Origin: Streptomyces sp. NBC_01351
Lineage (GTDB): Bacteria; Actinomycetota; Actinomycetes; Streptomycetales; Streptomycetaceae
Direction: 5' to 3'
Length of the DNA: 64,000 nucleotides
NCBI RefSeq assembly: GCF_036237315.1
Contig: NZ_CP108356.1
Span: forward strand, 4,088,501 to 4,152,500
This document shows, piece by piece, positions 35,642 through 43,752 of the stretch (position 1 is the stretch's first letter; every line of letters starts with the position of its first letter). A program made the translations under genes and the position numbers. The notes under the pieces were generated by a model, which had not been told where the DNA came from, did not search any database, and was given only the letters and a program-made list of their open reading frames with translations.

Positions 35642-35663
35642 GCGCGCGCATATATGCGCGCGC
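35642..35663. repeat. 22-bp perfect GC/AT palindrome
   Basis: A run of alternating GC flanks a central CATATATG; the whole 22 bp is a perfect palindrome. It lies in the 361-bp gap between hisC and the LacI gene. Alternating purine-pyrimidine sequence could form cruciform or Z-DNA. Confidence 0.7.
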
Positions 35664-35840
35664 CGGTGGCCTGCGCCGTGGCGCGCATCCCTCGTACAGG
35701 TGAGTTGAGACCGGTCCGAGACCTCACCGGCTTGGCATGCCCGGACCCGCCGACAAGCGGCACCCTCGCCACGCACACCCAAATACCTTCGTTTCCAAGG
35801 TCATTGGGGGTGGCGAAACGTGCAGAATCGTGCCTGTCAA

Positions 35841-35858
35841 CGGGTGCATATGCACCCG
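35841..35858. promoter_or_regulatory. 18-bp palindrome, candidate LacI-type operator
   Basis: CGGGTGCATATGCACCCG is perfect. It lies 38 bp before the LacI-family start and 22 bp before a -10-like TACTAT (35881-35886), so it covers the -35 region. This is a natural autoregulatory site. Confidence 0.65.
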
Positions 35859-35895
35859 GTCCGCCCCGGTCCCAGAGCCCTACTATCGGCTCGCC

Positions 35896-37011
35896 ATGAC
35901 AGCAGCAGGGAAGCATCAGGTGAGCCGGACCGAGACCACCCGGCGGGCCGCCGGCCGACAGGGCCGGGCCGGCATCAGGGACGTGGCCGCCGCGGCGGGC
36001 GTCTCCATCACGACCGTCTCCGACGCGCTCAATGGCAAGGGACGTCTGCCCGACGCCACCCGCCGCCACGTTCGAGAGGTCGCAGACCGCCTCGGCTACC
36101 GCCCGTCGGCCGCCGCCCGCACCCTCCGTACCGGCAAGTCGGGCCTCATCGGCCTGACCGTGACGACGTACGGGGATGAACCTTTCACCTTCACCGAATT
36201 CGCCTACTTCGCGGAGATGGCCAGGGCCGCGACCTCCGCCGCACTAGCCCGCGGCTACGCCCTCGTCATCCTCCCCGCCACCTCCCGGCACGACGTGTGG
36301 TCGAACGTCGCCCTCGACGGCACCGTCGTCATCGATCCGTCCGACCACGATCCCGTCGTCACCGAACTGGTCCGCCAGGGACTCCCCGTCGTCTCCGACG
36401 GCCGCCCCGCGGGCTCCCTCCCCGTCACCGCCTGGGTCGACAACGACCACGAGGCCGCCGTACTGGGCCTGCTCGACCACCTCGCCGCCGCCGGCGCCCG
36501 CCGCATCGGGCTGCTGACCGGCACCACCACCGACACCTACACCCGGCTCTCCACCACCGCCTACCTCAACTGGTGCGAGCGCGTCGGCCAGGACCCCGTG
36601 TACGAGTCCTACCCCGCCCACGACCCCTGCGCGGGCGCCGTCGCCGCCGACCGGCTCCTCGCCCGCCCCGACCGGCCCGACGCCGTCTACGGCCTCTTCG
36701 ACCCCAACGGCACCGACCTGCTCGCCGCCGCCCGGCGCTACGGCCTGCGCGTCCCCGAGGACCTGCTGCTCGTGTGCTGCAGCGAGTCCACCGTGTACGC
36801 CAACACCGAACCGCCGATCACCACGCTCTCCCTCAAACCCCGCCGCATCGGCACCGCCGTGGTGCAGCTCCTGATCGACGCCATCGAAGGAGTGGACACC
36901 GGACGGCCCGTGGAACAGGTCGTCCCGACCGAGCTGATCATCCGTACCTCGTCCCAGCGCAGGCAGCCCCGTACGACCGTCAGCCCGCCCCGTTCCCCGT
37001 CACAGGACTGA
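35896..37011 (+). CDS. LacI-family transcriptional regulator
   Basis: A 371-residue repressor. The ATG at 35896 (MTAAGKHQVSRTE) is chosen over longer starts that would run through the palindrome and promoter. The DNA-binding head is GIRDVAAAAGVSITTVSDALNGKGRLPDATRRHVREVADRLGYRPSAAARTLRTG with the hinge helix. A periplasmic-binding-like effector domain follows (GLIGLTV, LVVSDGRP, GARRIGLLTG). The ligand is probably a sugar or nucleoside, but no metabolic genes adjoin it to say which. Confidence 0.94.
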   Translation: MTAAGKHQVSRTETTRRAAGRQGRAGIRDVAAAAGVSITTVSDALNGKGRLPDATRRHVREVADRLGYRPSAAARTLRTGKSGLIGLTVTTYGDEPFTFTEFAYFAEMARAATSAALARGYALVILPATSRHDVWSNVALDGTVVIDPSDHDPVVTELVRQGLPVVSDGRPAGSLPVTAWVDNDHEAAVLGLLDHLAAAGARRIGLLTGTTTDTYTRLSTTAYLNWCERVGQDPVYESYPAHDPCAGAVAADRLLARPDRPDAVYGLFDPNGTDLLAAARRYGLRVPEDLLLVCCSESTVYANTEPPITTLSLKPRRIGTAVVQLLIDAIEGVDTGRPVEQVVPTELIIRTSSQRRQPRTTVSPPRSPSQD

Positions 37012-37140
37012 CCTCCGAGCAGTTCAACAACGGCCATTTCAGGAGAAAGCAGCAGGAACGACTGGTTCCGCACAGGATTCACCACCCCTGGTGCGTCACA
37101 GAGCGCGAGCTGCATTCCTATGATGGGCGCACGACATCAC

Positions 37141-37171
37141 GGACCCTCCTCCCCGGAGGTCAGGAGGGTCC
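37141..37171 (+). terminator. 10-bp hairpin between LacI and metallophosphatase genes
   Basis: GGACCCTCCT/AGGAGGGTCC with an 11-nt loop. It follows the LacI stop by 130 bp and lies downstream of a TATGAT hexamer (37120-37125), so it may instead be a 5'-leader structure of the next gene. Confidence 0.4.
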
Positions 37172-37208
37172 GCAGGTGTACGGCAGCGCGACGGTGGTGG
37201 AGGGGTCG

Positions 37209-38540
37209 ATGACTCAGGGGGCCGGTCAGGGACCCGCGATGCGGACGGAGACGCTGCGGGACTTCCGGGTGCCGGTCGGCGAACCTGTCACCGAACCCGC
37301 CCCGTACGCCGTATCCGCCGGGATTCCCGGCGAGGCTCCCGTGTACGGCGAGTACCCCGCGTACTACGCCGACGGCGGCGTCGAACCCCACGCCGAGACG
37401 TACGACGAGCCGTACGGCGAGGCCTACGCCAAGCCTTACGCCGAGCAGTACGCCGACCACTTCACCGAGCCCCCGGCTGGGCCCCCGGCAGGACCCCCGA
37501 CTGGGCCCCCCGCAGGATTCGCGGAGATCCCCGCCGCGCGCCCCGCCTCCGGCCCCGTCCTCATGAGCCGGGCTCCCGAGGAGCCCGAGGACGAAGACCC
37601 CGAGGGCTACACCCCCACCTTCCGCGACCTGCCGGTCATCGGCCGCGGCGCCCTCGGCGGCCCCGGCGACACCGTCCAGGTCACGTACGTCCCCCAGGAC
37701 GACCAGGCCGCCGGCCCGGGCCCGCTCTACGTGGTCGGCGACGTCCACGGCTACCTCGACGAACTCGTCTCCGAGCTCCGGGTCCAGGGCCTGATCGACG
37801 CGGACTGCCGCTGGTCCGCCGGAAACGCCCGGCTCTGGTTCCTCGGCGACTTCACCGACCGCGGCCCGGACGGCATCGGCGTCATCGACCTCGTCATGCG
37901 GCTCTCCGCCGAGGCCGCCGCCGCCGGCGGCTACTGCAAGGCCCTCATGGGCAACCACGAGCTGCTGCTCATCGGCGCCAAGCGGTTCGGCGACACCCCC
38001 ATCGCCTCCGGCGCCGGCACCGCCACCTTCCAGGCCGCCTGGCTCCTCAACGGCGGCCAGCGCACCGACATGGAACGCCTCCAGGACGTGCACCTGCAGT
38101 GGATGTCGCGCCTCGACGCGGCCGTCCTGGTGGAGGACCACCTCCTGCTGCACTCCGACACCACGGCCTACCTCGACTACGGCGACTCCGTCGAGGACGT
38201 CAACGACACCATCCACGAGCTGCTCAACCGCGGCGACGCCGACATCACCTGGGACCTCTTCCGCAAGTTCACCAAGCGGTTCGCCTTCCGCGACGAGGAG
38301 ACCGGCCCGCAGGCCGTGCGCGAACTGCTCGGGACGTACGGCGGCAGCCGCGTCGTACACGGCCACAGCCCCATCCCCTACCTGCTCGGCGAAGTGGGCA
38401 CCGAGGACGGCGACGAGTCACGCGGCCCCGAGGCCGTCGACGGCCCGCACGTGTACGCGCAGGGCCTCGCCATCGCGATGGACGGCGGGGTCACGATGGC
38501 GGGCAAGCTTCTCGTCGTACAACTCCCGCTGAGCAACTAA
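37209..38540 (+). CDS. Metallophosphatase (Ser/Thr phosphatase-like) with a disordered N-terminus
   Basis: A 443-residue protein. The ATG at 37209 follows GGAGGGGTCG and gives MTQGAGQGPAMRTE. The first 150 residues are low complexity with Tyr/Pro/Glu/Gly repeats (EPYGEAYAKPYAEQYADH, GPPAGPPTGPPAG). From about residue 175 the calcineurin-like domain carries the metal-binding set GDVHGYLDEL, LGDFTDRGPDG, GNHELL and VHGHSP. It probably removes phosphate from proteins or nucleotides. The N-terminal tail may tether or localise it. Confidence 0.9.
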   Translation: MTQGAGQGPAMRTETLRDFRVPVGEPVTEPAPYAVSAGIPGEAPVYGEYPAYYADGGVEPHAETYDEPYGEAYAKPYAEQYADHFTEPPAGPPAGPPTGPPAGFAEIPAARPASGPVLMSRAPEEPEDEDPEGYTPTFRDLPVIGRGALGGPGDTVQVTYVPQDDQAAGPGPLYVVGDVHGYLDELVSELRVQGLIDADCRWSAGNARLWFLGDFTDRGPDGIGVIDLVMRLSAEAAAAGGYCKALMGNHELLLIGAKRFGDTPIASGAGTATFQAAWLLNGGQRTDMERLQDVHLQWMSRLDAAVLVEDHLLLHSDTTAYLDYGDSVEDVNDTIHELLNRGDADITWDLFRKFTKRFAFRDEETGPQAVRELLGTYGGSRVVHGHSPIPYLLGEVGTEDGDESRGPEAVDGPHVYAQGLAIAMDGGVTMAGKLLVVQLPLSN

Positions 38541-38578
38541 GGGTTCACGCATAGGAGTTGGCGGCTTTTGTGCCGTCA

Positions 38579-38598
38579 GATCACTCTTTTGAGTGATC
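38579..38598. repeat. Perfect hairpin upstream of the TnpB-type gene
   Basis: GATCACTCTTTTGAGTGATC: 8-bp arms around TTTT, 62 bp before the gene. Its position suits a left-end hairpin of an IS200/IS605-like element, but the element boundary cannot be set. It could instead be a terminator of the metallophosphatase gene, whose stop is 38 bp away. Confidence 0.5.
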
Positions 38599-38660
38599 GT
38601 GCGTTCGAGTGAGTGTGGTTACGGTCGTGGGCATGAACCTGAAGGAGTCGGCGGCGCAGG

Positions 38661-40307
38661 GTGGCTGAGCCGGGAAAGCAGCTCCGAGCGATCGCTTCGC
38701 CGTTCGTTGCCCTGGGCCCGTCGGGTGTGTCGATTCGTGACCGTCTCAAGGGACTGACCGGCGAGGACGAGACGCTGTTGCGGCTCGTCGGCGCGCACCT
38801 GGGGGCCTTGGCCGGGCGGGACCTCAAGGCCCGGTGCGCTGACGCTCTACAGCATTCCAACGAGTCGTGGGCCGACCGCAAGCGCGACCTGACCGCGTTT
38901 TCGTCGTCCCGGTGGGCCGGGAGTCTGACGAAAGCCACGCATGACCAGTGGTCGCTGTCCCGTCGCGCTCAGGCCACCCACCTGGCTGGGCTTGATGCGG
39001 GGATCCGCATGCTCCGCCACCGCCTGTCCCTCCCGATCGGGGAACAGAACACCAAACGAGCTCCAGGTGGCTACCGGTCACAGCGTGAGTGGTTTGCCAA
39101 GTCACGCCGTCTCGCGTGTCTGGAGGAACGCCGCGAGCAGGTCGCTGCTGACCGTAATGCCAGCCGGGTTCGTGTCGTGCGCGGTGGCCGGAAACTGGCG
39201 AACACCCGCCACCACCTGGAAGCTGCCGGGCTCACCGAAGCTGAGTGGCGGGAGCGGTGGGAGGTCGCACGCTGGTTTCTGTCCGCGGACGGCGAGTCGG
39301 GTAAACGATTCGGGAACGAGACGATCCGGGTCACCCCCGACGGTGAGGTCAGCATCAAGCTGCCCGCCCCGCTCGCCGGATACGCCAACAGCAGGAACGG
39401 GCGGTACACGCTGACGGCGCGTGTCGCATTCCCTCACCGGGGCACGGAGTGGCGTGACCGGGTTTCGGCGGATCGGGCCGTCGCCTACCGCATCCACTAC
39501 GACAGCTCACGGGGCCGCTGGTACCTGGACGCCGCCTGGAGCCGCCCCGCTGTCCAGACGGTGCCCCTTGCTGCGGCCCGCGCGAACGGCATCGTGGGCG
39601 TGGACACCAACGCGGACCACTTCGCCGCCTGGCGGCTCGACTCCCACGGCAACCCCGTCGGTGATCCCCACCGTTTCCCCTACGAGCTCACCGGCACCAC
39701 CCAGCACCGGGACGCGCAGATCCGCCACGCCATCACCCAACTTCTCCACTGGGCGCAGCGGTGCGGGGTTCAGGCGATCGCCATCGAAGACCTTGATTTC
39801 ACCGAGGAGAAGACCCGGGAGAAGCACGGCCGACGGAAGAAGTTCCGGCAGCTGATCTCCGGCATTCCCACAGGGAAGCTCCGCGCACGGCTCGTGTCGA
39901 TGGCCGCCGAGCAGGGTCTGGCGGTTGTCGCGGTCGATCCTGCGTACACCAGCGTGTGGGGCGCGCAGCACTGGCAGAAGCCGATGGCCGCGCCCCAGCG
40001 CACCACCACCCGACACGATGCCGCAAGCATCGCGATCGGACGACGCGCCCTCGGGCACCCGATCCGGCGACGGACGGCACCGCCCCACGACGACCAGAGC
40101 GATCGTCGTGGGCATCGGACCGTCCAGGCCGGACCGGGCACCCGAGGGCGTGAGGAAACCCGACACCGCGTTCCCGGACCACGCACACGATGCGCGCAGC
40201 CCGGACACGGAGAGAAAGCGGGCAACCAGCACGCCCAACACCGTTCGGGGCGCGCGGCTGAGAGAGACAAGTCTTGGCAACAGGACACACTCCCACTCGG
40301 TTTCTAG
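38661..40307 (+). CDS. tnpB: TnpB-related RuvC-type nuclease (IS200/IS605 family)
   Basis: A 548-residue protein. RuvC motifs are complete: D315 in GIVGVDTNADHFAAW, E376 in AIAIEDLDF, D453 in TRHDAASIAIGRRALGH. A helical N-terminal half with Arg/Lys-rich segments would bind RNA and DNA. Unusual points: the CxxC zinc ribbon normally between motifs II and III is absent (VDPAYTSVWGAQHWQKPM instead). The last roughly 88 residues after motif III are Arg/Gly/Pro-rich with no TnpB homology, and their DNA forms a long hairpin. No tnpA is next to it. GAAGGAG lies about 15 nt before the GTG, which is far, so the start is only fairly secure. I recall this zinc-ribbon-free type as common in Streptomyces. 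Confidence 0.88.
   Translation: MAEPGKQLRAIASPFVALGPSGVSIRDRLKGLTGEDETLLRLVGAHLGALAGRDLKARCADALQHSNESWADRKRDLTAFSSSRWAGSLTKATHDQWSLSRRAQATHLAGLDAGIRMLRHRLSLPIGEQNTKRAPGGYRSQREWFAKSRRLACLEERREQVAADRNASRVRVVRGGRKLANTRHHLEAAGLTEAEWRERWEVARWFLSADGESGKRFGNETIRVTPDGEVSIKLPAPLAGYANSRNGRYTLTARVAFPHRGTEWRDRVSADRAVAYRIHYDSSRGRWYLDAAWSRPAVQTVPLAAARANGIVGVDTNADHFAAWRLDSHGNPVGDPHRFPYELTGTTQHRDAQIRHAITQLLHWAQRCGVQAIAIEDLDFTEEKTREKHGRRKKFRQLISGIPTGKLRARLVSMAAEQGLAVVAVDPAYTSVWGAQHWQKPMAAPQRTTTRHDAASIAIGRRALGHPIRRRTAPPHDDQSDRRGHRTVQAGPGTRGREETRHRVPGPRTRCAQPGHGEKAGNQHAQHRSGRAAERDKSWQQDTLPLGF
40046..40150 (+). ncRNA. Candidate omega-RNA scaffold hairpin at the tnpB 3' end
   Basis: The arms pair almost continuously from 40046-40055 with 40141-40150 (CGCCCTCGGG/CCCGAGGGCG). 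Inward, 40058-40061 pairs with 40135-40138, 40063-40068 with 40128-40133, 40072-40077 with 40120-40125, and 40084-40093 with 40103-40112 (CCCACGACGA/TCGTCGTGGG). That makes about 36 base pairs and a 9-nt loop. It begins right after the RuvC-III codons. In characterised systems the guide RNA of TnpB overlaps the 3' end of its gene and runs to the element's right end. Processing and function are inferred. Confidence 0.5.
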
Positions 40308-40450
40308 GAACGGTATTTCCGGAAAGCCCCTGTCACGGCGTGGTGTGGGCGCTCTACCATCGCTCTATCCGTAGCAGGCTCTCCTCCGTTTGTGCCGGCG
40401 CCCGGGTCTACGCGGGCATACCGGCTTCTACGGAGCATCGGGGGATGCAC

Positions 40451-41260
40451 ATGACCAGCGCTCCGCACCTGCTGACCGAAGACCGACCGGAGTTCGATCG
40501 GCTCCTCGACGAGGCGCTGCGCACCGCACACGAACGGCCCGAGCTCGCCACCCTCGGCGAACGGCTGAACGCCGAACAACTGCGCACCATGGCCCTCGGG
40601 GCCCGCGCACTGCTCACGTCCGCCGCCGCGGCCGAGTACGACCACTACGTGAAGGTCCGCGAGGAACGCCGCGACGAGGTCCTCTCCACCCCGGGGAACA
40701 CGGGGGACGAGCACGGTGAGCAGGACAGCGGCGGTGGCGCGGGCGTCAGCGCGGTGGTCGCGGTCCTCGCGCCCGTCCTGGCGGGCACGGCCATGCTGAT
40801 CTTCCTGCTCGTGGGCTACGGCCTGAAGATGGTCGAGCCCGAACCCGCCTTCGCGGAGACGATGCTGACGGCCGGTTGGCTCTTCGGCGCGCTCACCGCG
40901 GCCGGCCTGCTCTTCGCCGTGATCGCTCTGCTGGTGACGGCCGTCCGCAACAGCGCGACCGAGGTGGGGGTGGCCGAGACCGAGGCGGTACCCGACGAGG
41001 TCGCGCGGGCCAGGGAAGCCTGGCGCAATGCCCTGCTGGAGCGGGGGATCATGCCGTTCCTGCGGGACGCGCTGGCCGATCCGAGCGCGGGCCCGGGGCT
41101 TCCCAGGCCCCGCAGGGGTGGCAGCCGGATGCCCGATCTGGGCTACACGGCACCTGATTTCACGAGTCCGGGGGCCCCCAACGAGGGCCCCCGGCCGGGT
41201 TACACGTCACCGGACTTCACGAGTCCGGACTTCGGCGGCCCGGAGCACGAGCCGGACTGA
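40451..41260 (+). CDS. Hypothetical two-helix membrane protein with repeated C-terminal motif
   Basis: A 269-residue protein. GGGGG lies 6 nt before the ATG at 40451, which I prefer to the ATG at 40445. The N-terminal 75 residues are soluble (RPEFDRLLDEALRTAHERPELATLGERLNAEQLRTMALGARALL), then two membrane helices (about 102-124 and 140-162), then a cytoplasmic or outer tail. The tail carries a repeated 10-residue motif, GYTAPDFTSP, GYTSPDFTSP and a partial copy. I recognise no family. It lies between the TnpB gene and the collagen-like genes and is convergent with the latter. Confidence 0.82.
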   Translation: MTSAPHLLTEDRPEFDRLLDEALRTAHERPELATLGERLNAEQLRTMALGARALLTSAAAAEYDHYVKVREERRDEVLSTPGNTGDEHGEQDSGGGAGVSAVVAVLAPVLAGTAMLIFLLVGYGLKMVEPEPAFAETMLTAGWLFGALTAAGLLFAVIALLVTAVRNSATEVGVAETEAVPDEVARAREAWRNALLERGIMPFLRDALADPSAGPGLPRPRRGGSRMPDLGYTAPDFTSPGAPNEGPRPGYTSPDFTSPDFGGPEHEPD

Positions 41261-41329
41261 GGTCCGGCCGCGCTCCGGGTCGCGGAGGTTGGTGCCGGGT
41301 GCGGGGCTACCGCGTCGGTTCCGGCTGCG

Positions 41330-42241
41330 TCAGCCGAGCTTGGCCCCCTTCGGGACGTCCAGCTGCGACGCCGCGGAGCGGCTCAGGGGGACGACACCGC
41401 TCGGGCCCGGAATCCTCTGGGTCCAGGGACCCGCACCGTCGTCCTGCGGGACCATGGGGTCGTCCGTGCAGTCGAGCTCGAAGTTGCGCGGCGTCACCGG
41501 GTCGCCCTCGGGGACGACGAAGCAGAGGGTCTCCCAGAGCTGGTTGGACTCGGTCAGCACCTGGATCGAGACGTTGTTCGCCTGGTGCGCGATGGAGATC
41601 GCGCACGCGTCCGACGGGTAGTTCGTGTGCGGCGGGTTGATGGTGAGGTTGTGCCAGCTGAACTCGGTCGTGTTGGGGCCGTTGAACGAGCCCTGGGTGT
41701 CGCGGATACCGACGAAGGCGGTGCGGTCCGCCGTCAGAGCGGCCTTCACCTCCCAGGCGTTGTTGTCCGCGACGGCGTCGACGTCCACGCACCTCGCCGG
41801 ACCGGTCGCACCCGTCGGGCCCGTGGCACCGGTCGCGCCCGTCGCGCCCGTCGCACCGGTCGCACCGGTCGCACCCGTGGCACCATCCGCGCCCGGCTCA
41901 CCCGGGTCACCGGTCGCGCCCGTGGCGCCGGTGGGACCCGTCGGGCCGGTCGGGCCCGGCTTGCCCTTGTCGCACCTGTCGTCACCGACGGGCCCGGCAA
42001 CCTCGGAGAGCGAGGCCGACTTCGGCTTGTAGTTCGGCTTGTGGGGCTTGCAGGGGTCGCTGCCCACGGCCTCCGCCACCCTGGCCGTCTCCGCGGCCTG
42101 AACGGTCTGGCCGACGGCGAACGCGGGACTGGCGACTCCCATCAAAACCAGGGTCATCGATGCGAGGGTTCCGCCGGTCAGCCAGCCACTGCGCCGGGGC
42201 AGGGGGCCGAGGGTTGACCTGGTCTTGTTCTCGGGGCTCAT
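41330..42241 (-). CDS. Secreted collagen-like protein 1
   Basis: A 303-residue secreted protein from the ATG at 42241 (GAAGGAG 8 nt upstream). The first 45 residues are basic ([13 protein letters not shown]) then a hydrophobic signal segment ([17 protein letters not shown]). After a spacer, 19 uninterrupted Gly-X-Y triplets follow, mostly G-A-T and G-P-T. A globular C-terminal domain of about 150 residues holds paired cysteines ([35 protein letters not shown]). No sortase or anchor motif is present. Structure resembles Bacillus BclA-type stalk-plus-head proteins. The partner at 42456-43508 is a tandem paralogue with a conserved upstream region. Confidence 0.9.
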   Translation of the reverse strand: MSPENKTRSTLGPLPRRSGWLTGGTLASMTLVLMGVASPAFAVGQTVQAAETARVAEAVGSDPCKPHKPNYKPKSASLSEVAGPVGDDRCDKGKPGPTGPTGPTGATGATGDPGEPGADGATGATGATGATGATGATGATGPTGATGPARCVDVDAVADNNAWEVKAALTADRTAFVGIRDTQGSFNGPNTTEFSWHNLTINPPHTNYPSDACAISIAHQANNVSIQVLTESNQLWETLCFVVPEGDPVTPRNFELDCTDDPMVPQDDGAGPWTQRIPGPSGVVPLSRSAASQLDVPKGAKLG

Positions 42242-42455
42242 GTACGCCGCTCCTTCTCGATCCGGATCGAACGATGTGCGAGGGGGTCTTTCGACCGCCC
42301 CGGCCATCGTGAGGATCCCGGCCCCAAGCGGCAGGACACCTCGCAGGAAAGTCCACTTATCGGACTAGTGATACGCACCCAATGGCGGCGGCCCGGAGCA
42401 AGCGCCGGACTGAATCGTCCGACGGCGCTCCGGGCCGCCCGGGGTTACTGCTGCA

Positions 42456-43508
42456 CTACTTCTGGTTCAGCATCTTGCGGTCCGTGAGGACGTCGAGCTT
42501 GCTCTTGAACCTGTCGAGCGGCGGGGCCGGCGGGCCGTCCGAGCCGGGGGTCGGGGTGGACAGCTGCTCCCAGTCGTTGCCGCAGTCGAGGACGAACCCG
42601 ATTTCGGGGTCCGTGTCCTGGTTGATCGCGCAGGTGATCTCCCAGACTTCACCCCCGGTGGTCAGCACCTGGACCGAGACGCCATCCTCCGCGTTGGTCT
42701 GGGCGGCGATGGAGATGGCGCAGGCGCCATCCGGGAAGTCGGTCTCGGTGTCCGTCAGGTCGTACCAGAGGAACGGCGTCGGCTCCGGCGTCAGGTCTCG
42801 GATACCGGCGTACGCAACGTCTCCGCTGAGCACGGCCTTGGTCTCGTTGGCGTTGCTGGGGGTGTAGGCGTCGACGTCGCTGCACACGCTGGCGCCGGTC
42901 GCACCCGTGGCACCCGTCGCGCCCGTCGCGCCCGGGGCACCGTCCTGGCCGTCAGCACCGTCGGCACCGGGGGGACCCTGCTCACCCGTCGCACCCGTCG
43001 CGCCGGTCGCGCCGCCGCCCGGACCCGTCGCGCCCGTGGCGCCCGTCGCGCCCGGGGCACCGTCCTGGCCGTCAGCACCGTCGGCACCGGGGGGACCCTG
43101 CTCACCCGTCGCACCGGTCGCACCCGTCGCGCCGCCGCCGCCCGGACCCGTCGCGCCGGTGGCACCCGTGGCACCGGTGGCACCCGTCGCGCCGGTGGCG
43201 CCCGTGGCACCGGTGGCGCCCGGCTTGCCCTCGTCGCACTTGTCGTCGCCGTGGGGTCCGTCCAGCCAGGCGTCCGCTCCCCACGGGTGGTCCTCGCCCG
43301 GCTCGCCGTGGTGCTCCTCGCAGGGGTCACCGGGAGGGTTCGCCGCCACTACCGCCTGCGTGGCCTGGATGGTCTGGCCCGCGGCGAGCGCGGGGGTGGC
43401 GACACCCATCAAAACCAGGGCGAGCGAGGCGAGGGTTCCGCCCGTGACCCAACCGCTCCGCCGGGGCAGGGGGCCGAGCGTCGACCTGGTCTTGTTCTCG
43501 GGATACAT
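42456..43508 (-). CDS. Secreted collagen-like protein 2 (tandem paralogue)
   Basis: A 350-residue paralogue from the ATG at 43508 (GAAGGAG upstream). The signal peptide matches that of protein 1 almost word for word ([18 protein letters not shown]...[19 protein letters not shown]). The stalk is longer, about 110 residues of Gly-X-Y interrupted by G-P-G-G-G kinks, and carries a 40-residue internal duplication containing [19 protein letters not shown]. The C-terminal head ([46 protein letters not shown]) aligns with protein 1. The glycosyltransferase divergent from it could modify stalk threonines. Likely displayed on the hyphal or spore surface; inferred. Confidence 0.9.
   Translation of the reverse strand: MYPENKTRSTLGPLPRRSGWVTGGTLASLALVLMGVATPALAAGQTIQATQAVVAANPPGDPCEEHHGEPGEDHPWGADAWLDGPHGDDKCDEGKPGATGATGATGATGATGATGATGATGPGGGGATGATGATGEQGPPGADGADGQDGAPGATGATGATGPGGGATGATGATGEQGPPGADGADGQDGAPGATGATGATGATGASVCSDVDAYTPSNANETKAVLSGDVAYAGIRDLTPEPTPFLWYDLTDTETDFPDGACAISIAAQTNAEDGVSVQVLTTGGEVWEITCAINQDTDPEIGFVLDCGNDWEQLSTPTPGSDGPPAPPLDRFKSKLDVLTDRKMLNQK
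42921..43115. repeat. 120-bp direct repeat inside the collagen stalk
   Basis: 42921-42995 and 43041-43115 are identical over 75 bp at a spacing of exactly 120 bp. That equals 40 codons, so the reading frame is kept. It looks like a recent in-frame duplication in the stalk. Confidence 0.85.
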
Positions 43509-43683
43509 ATACGCCGCTCCTTCTAGAAACCGGATCCAACGATGTGCGATGGGGCCTTGTGGGCCGCCTCGGTCATAGTGGTGATCGGATTTCAAGAGCG
43601 GTGGGACGCCTCGCAACGAGGTCAACAGATCGGACCAGTAATGCGCCCCCGAATGGCGCCTTTCTCGTATTGCGGTCACGCTT

Positions 43684-43703
43684 CCTTGCAAGCCATTGCA
43701 AGG
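43684..43703. promoter_or_regulatory. 20-bp inverted repeat upstream of the glycosyltransferase
   Basis: CCTTGCAA-GCCA-TTGCAAGG, perfect 8-bp arms, 49 bp before the glycosyltransferase start. It lies in the 244-bp divergent region with collagen-like gene 2 and could serve either promoter. Confidence 0.55.
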
Positions 43704-43752
43704 ATCCCTACCGTCGACGTGCGACTTACGGGCACTGTCATCACCACAGTGG

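Noticed and set aside
38633..38668. An 11-codon ATG frame just before the tnpB start, possibly a leader peptide
   Set aside because: Too short to support; no composition or conservation evidence.
42901..43215. Collagen-stalk DNA repeats as a CRISPR or satellite
   Set aside because: Periodicity is 9 bp in frame and explained by Gly-Ala-Thr coding.
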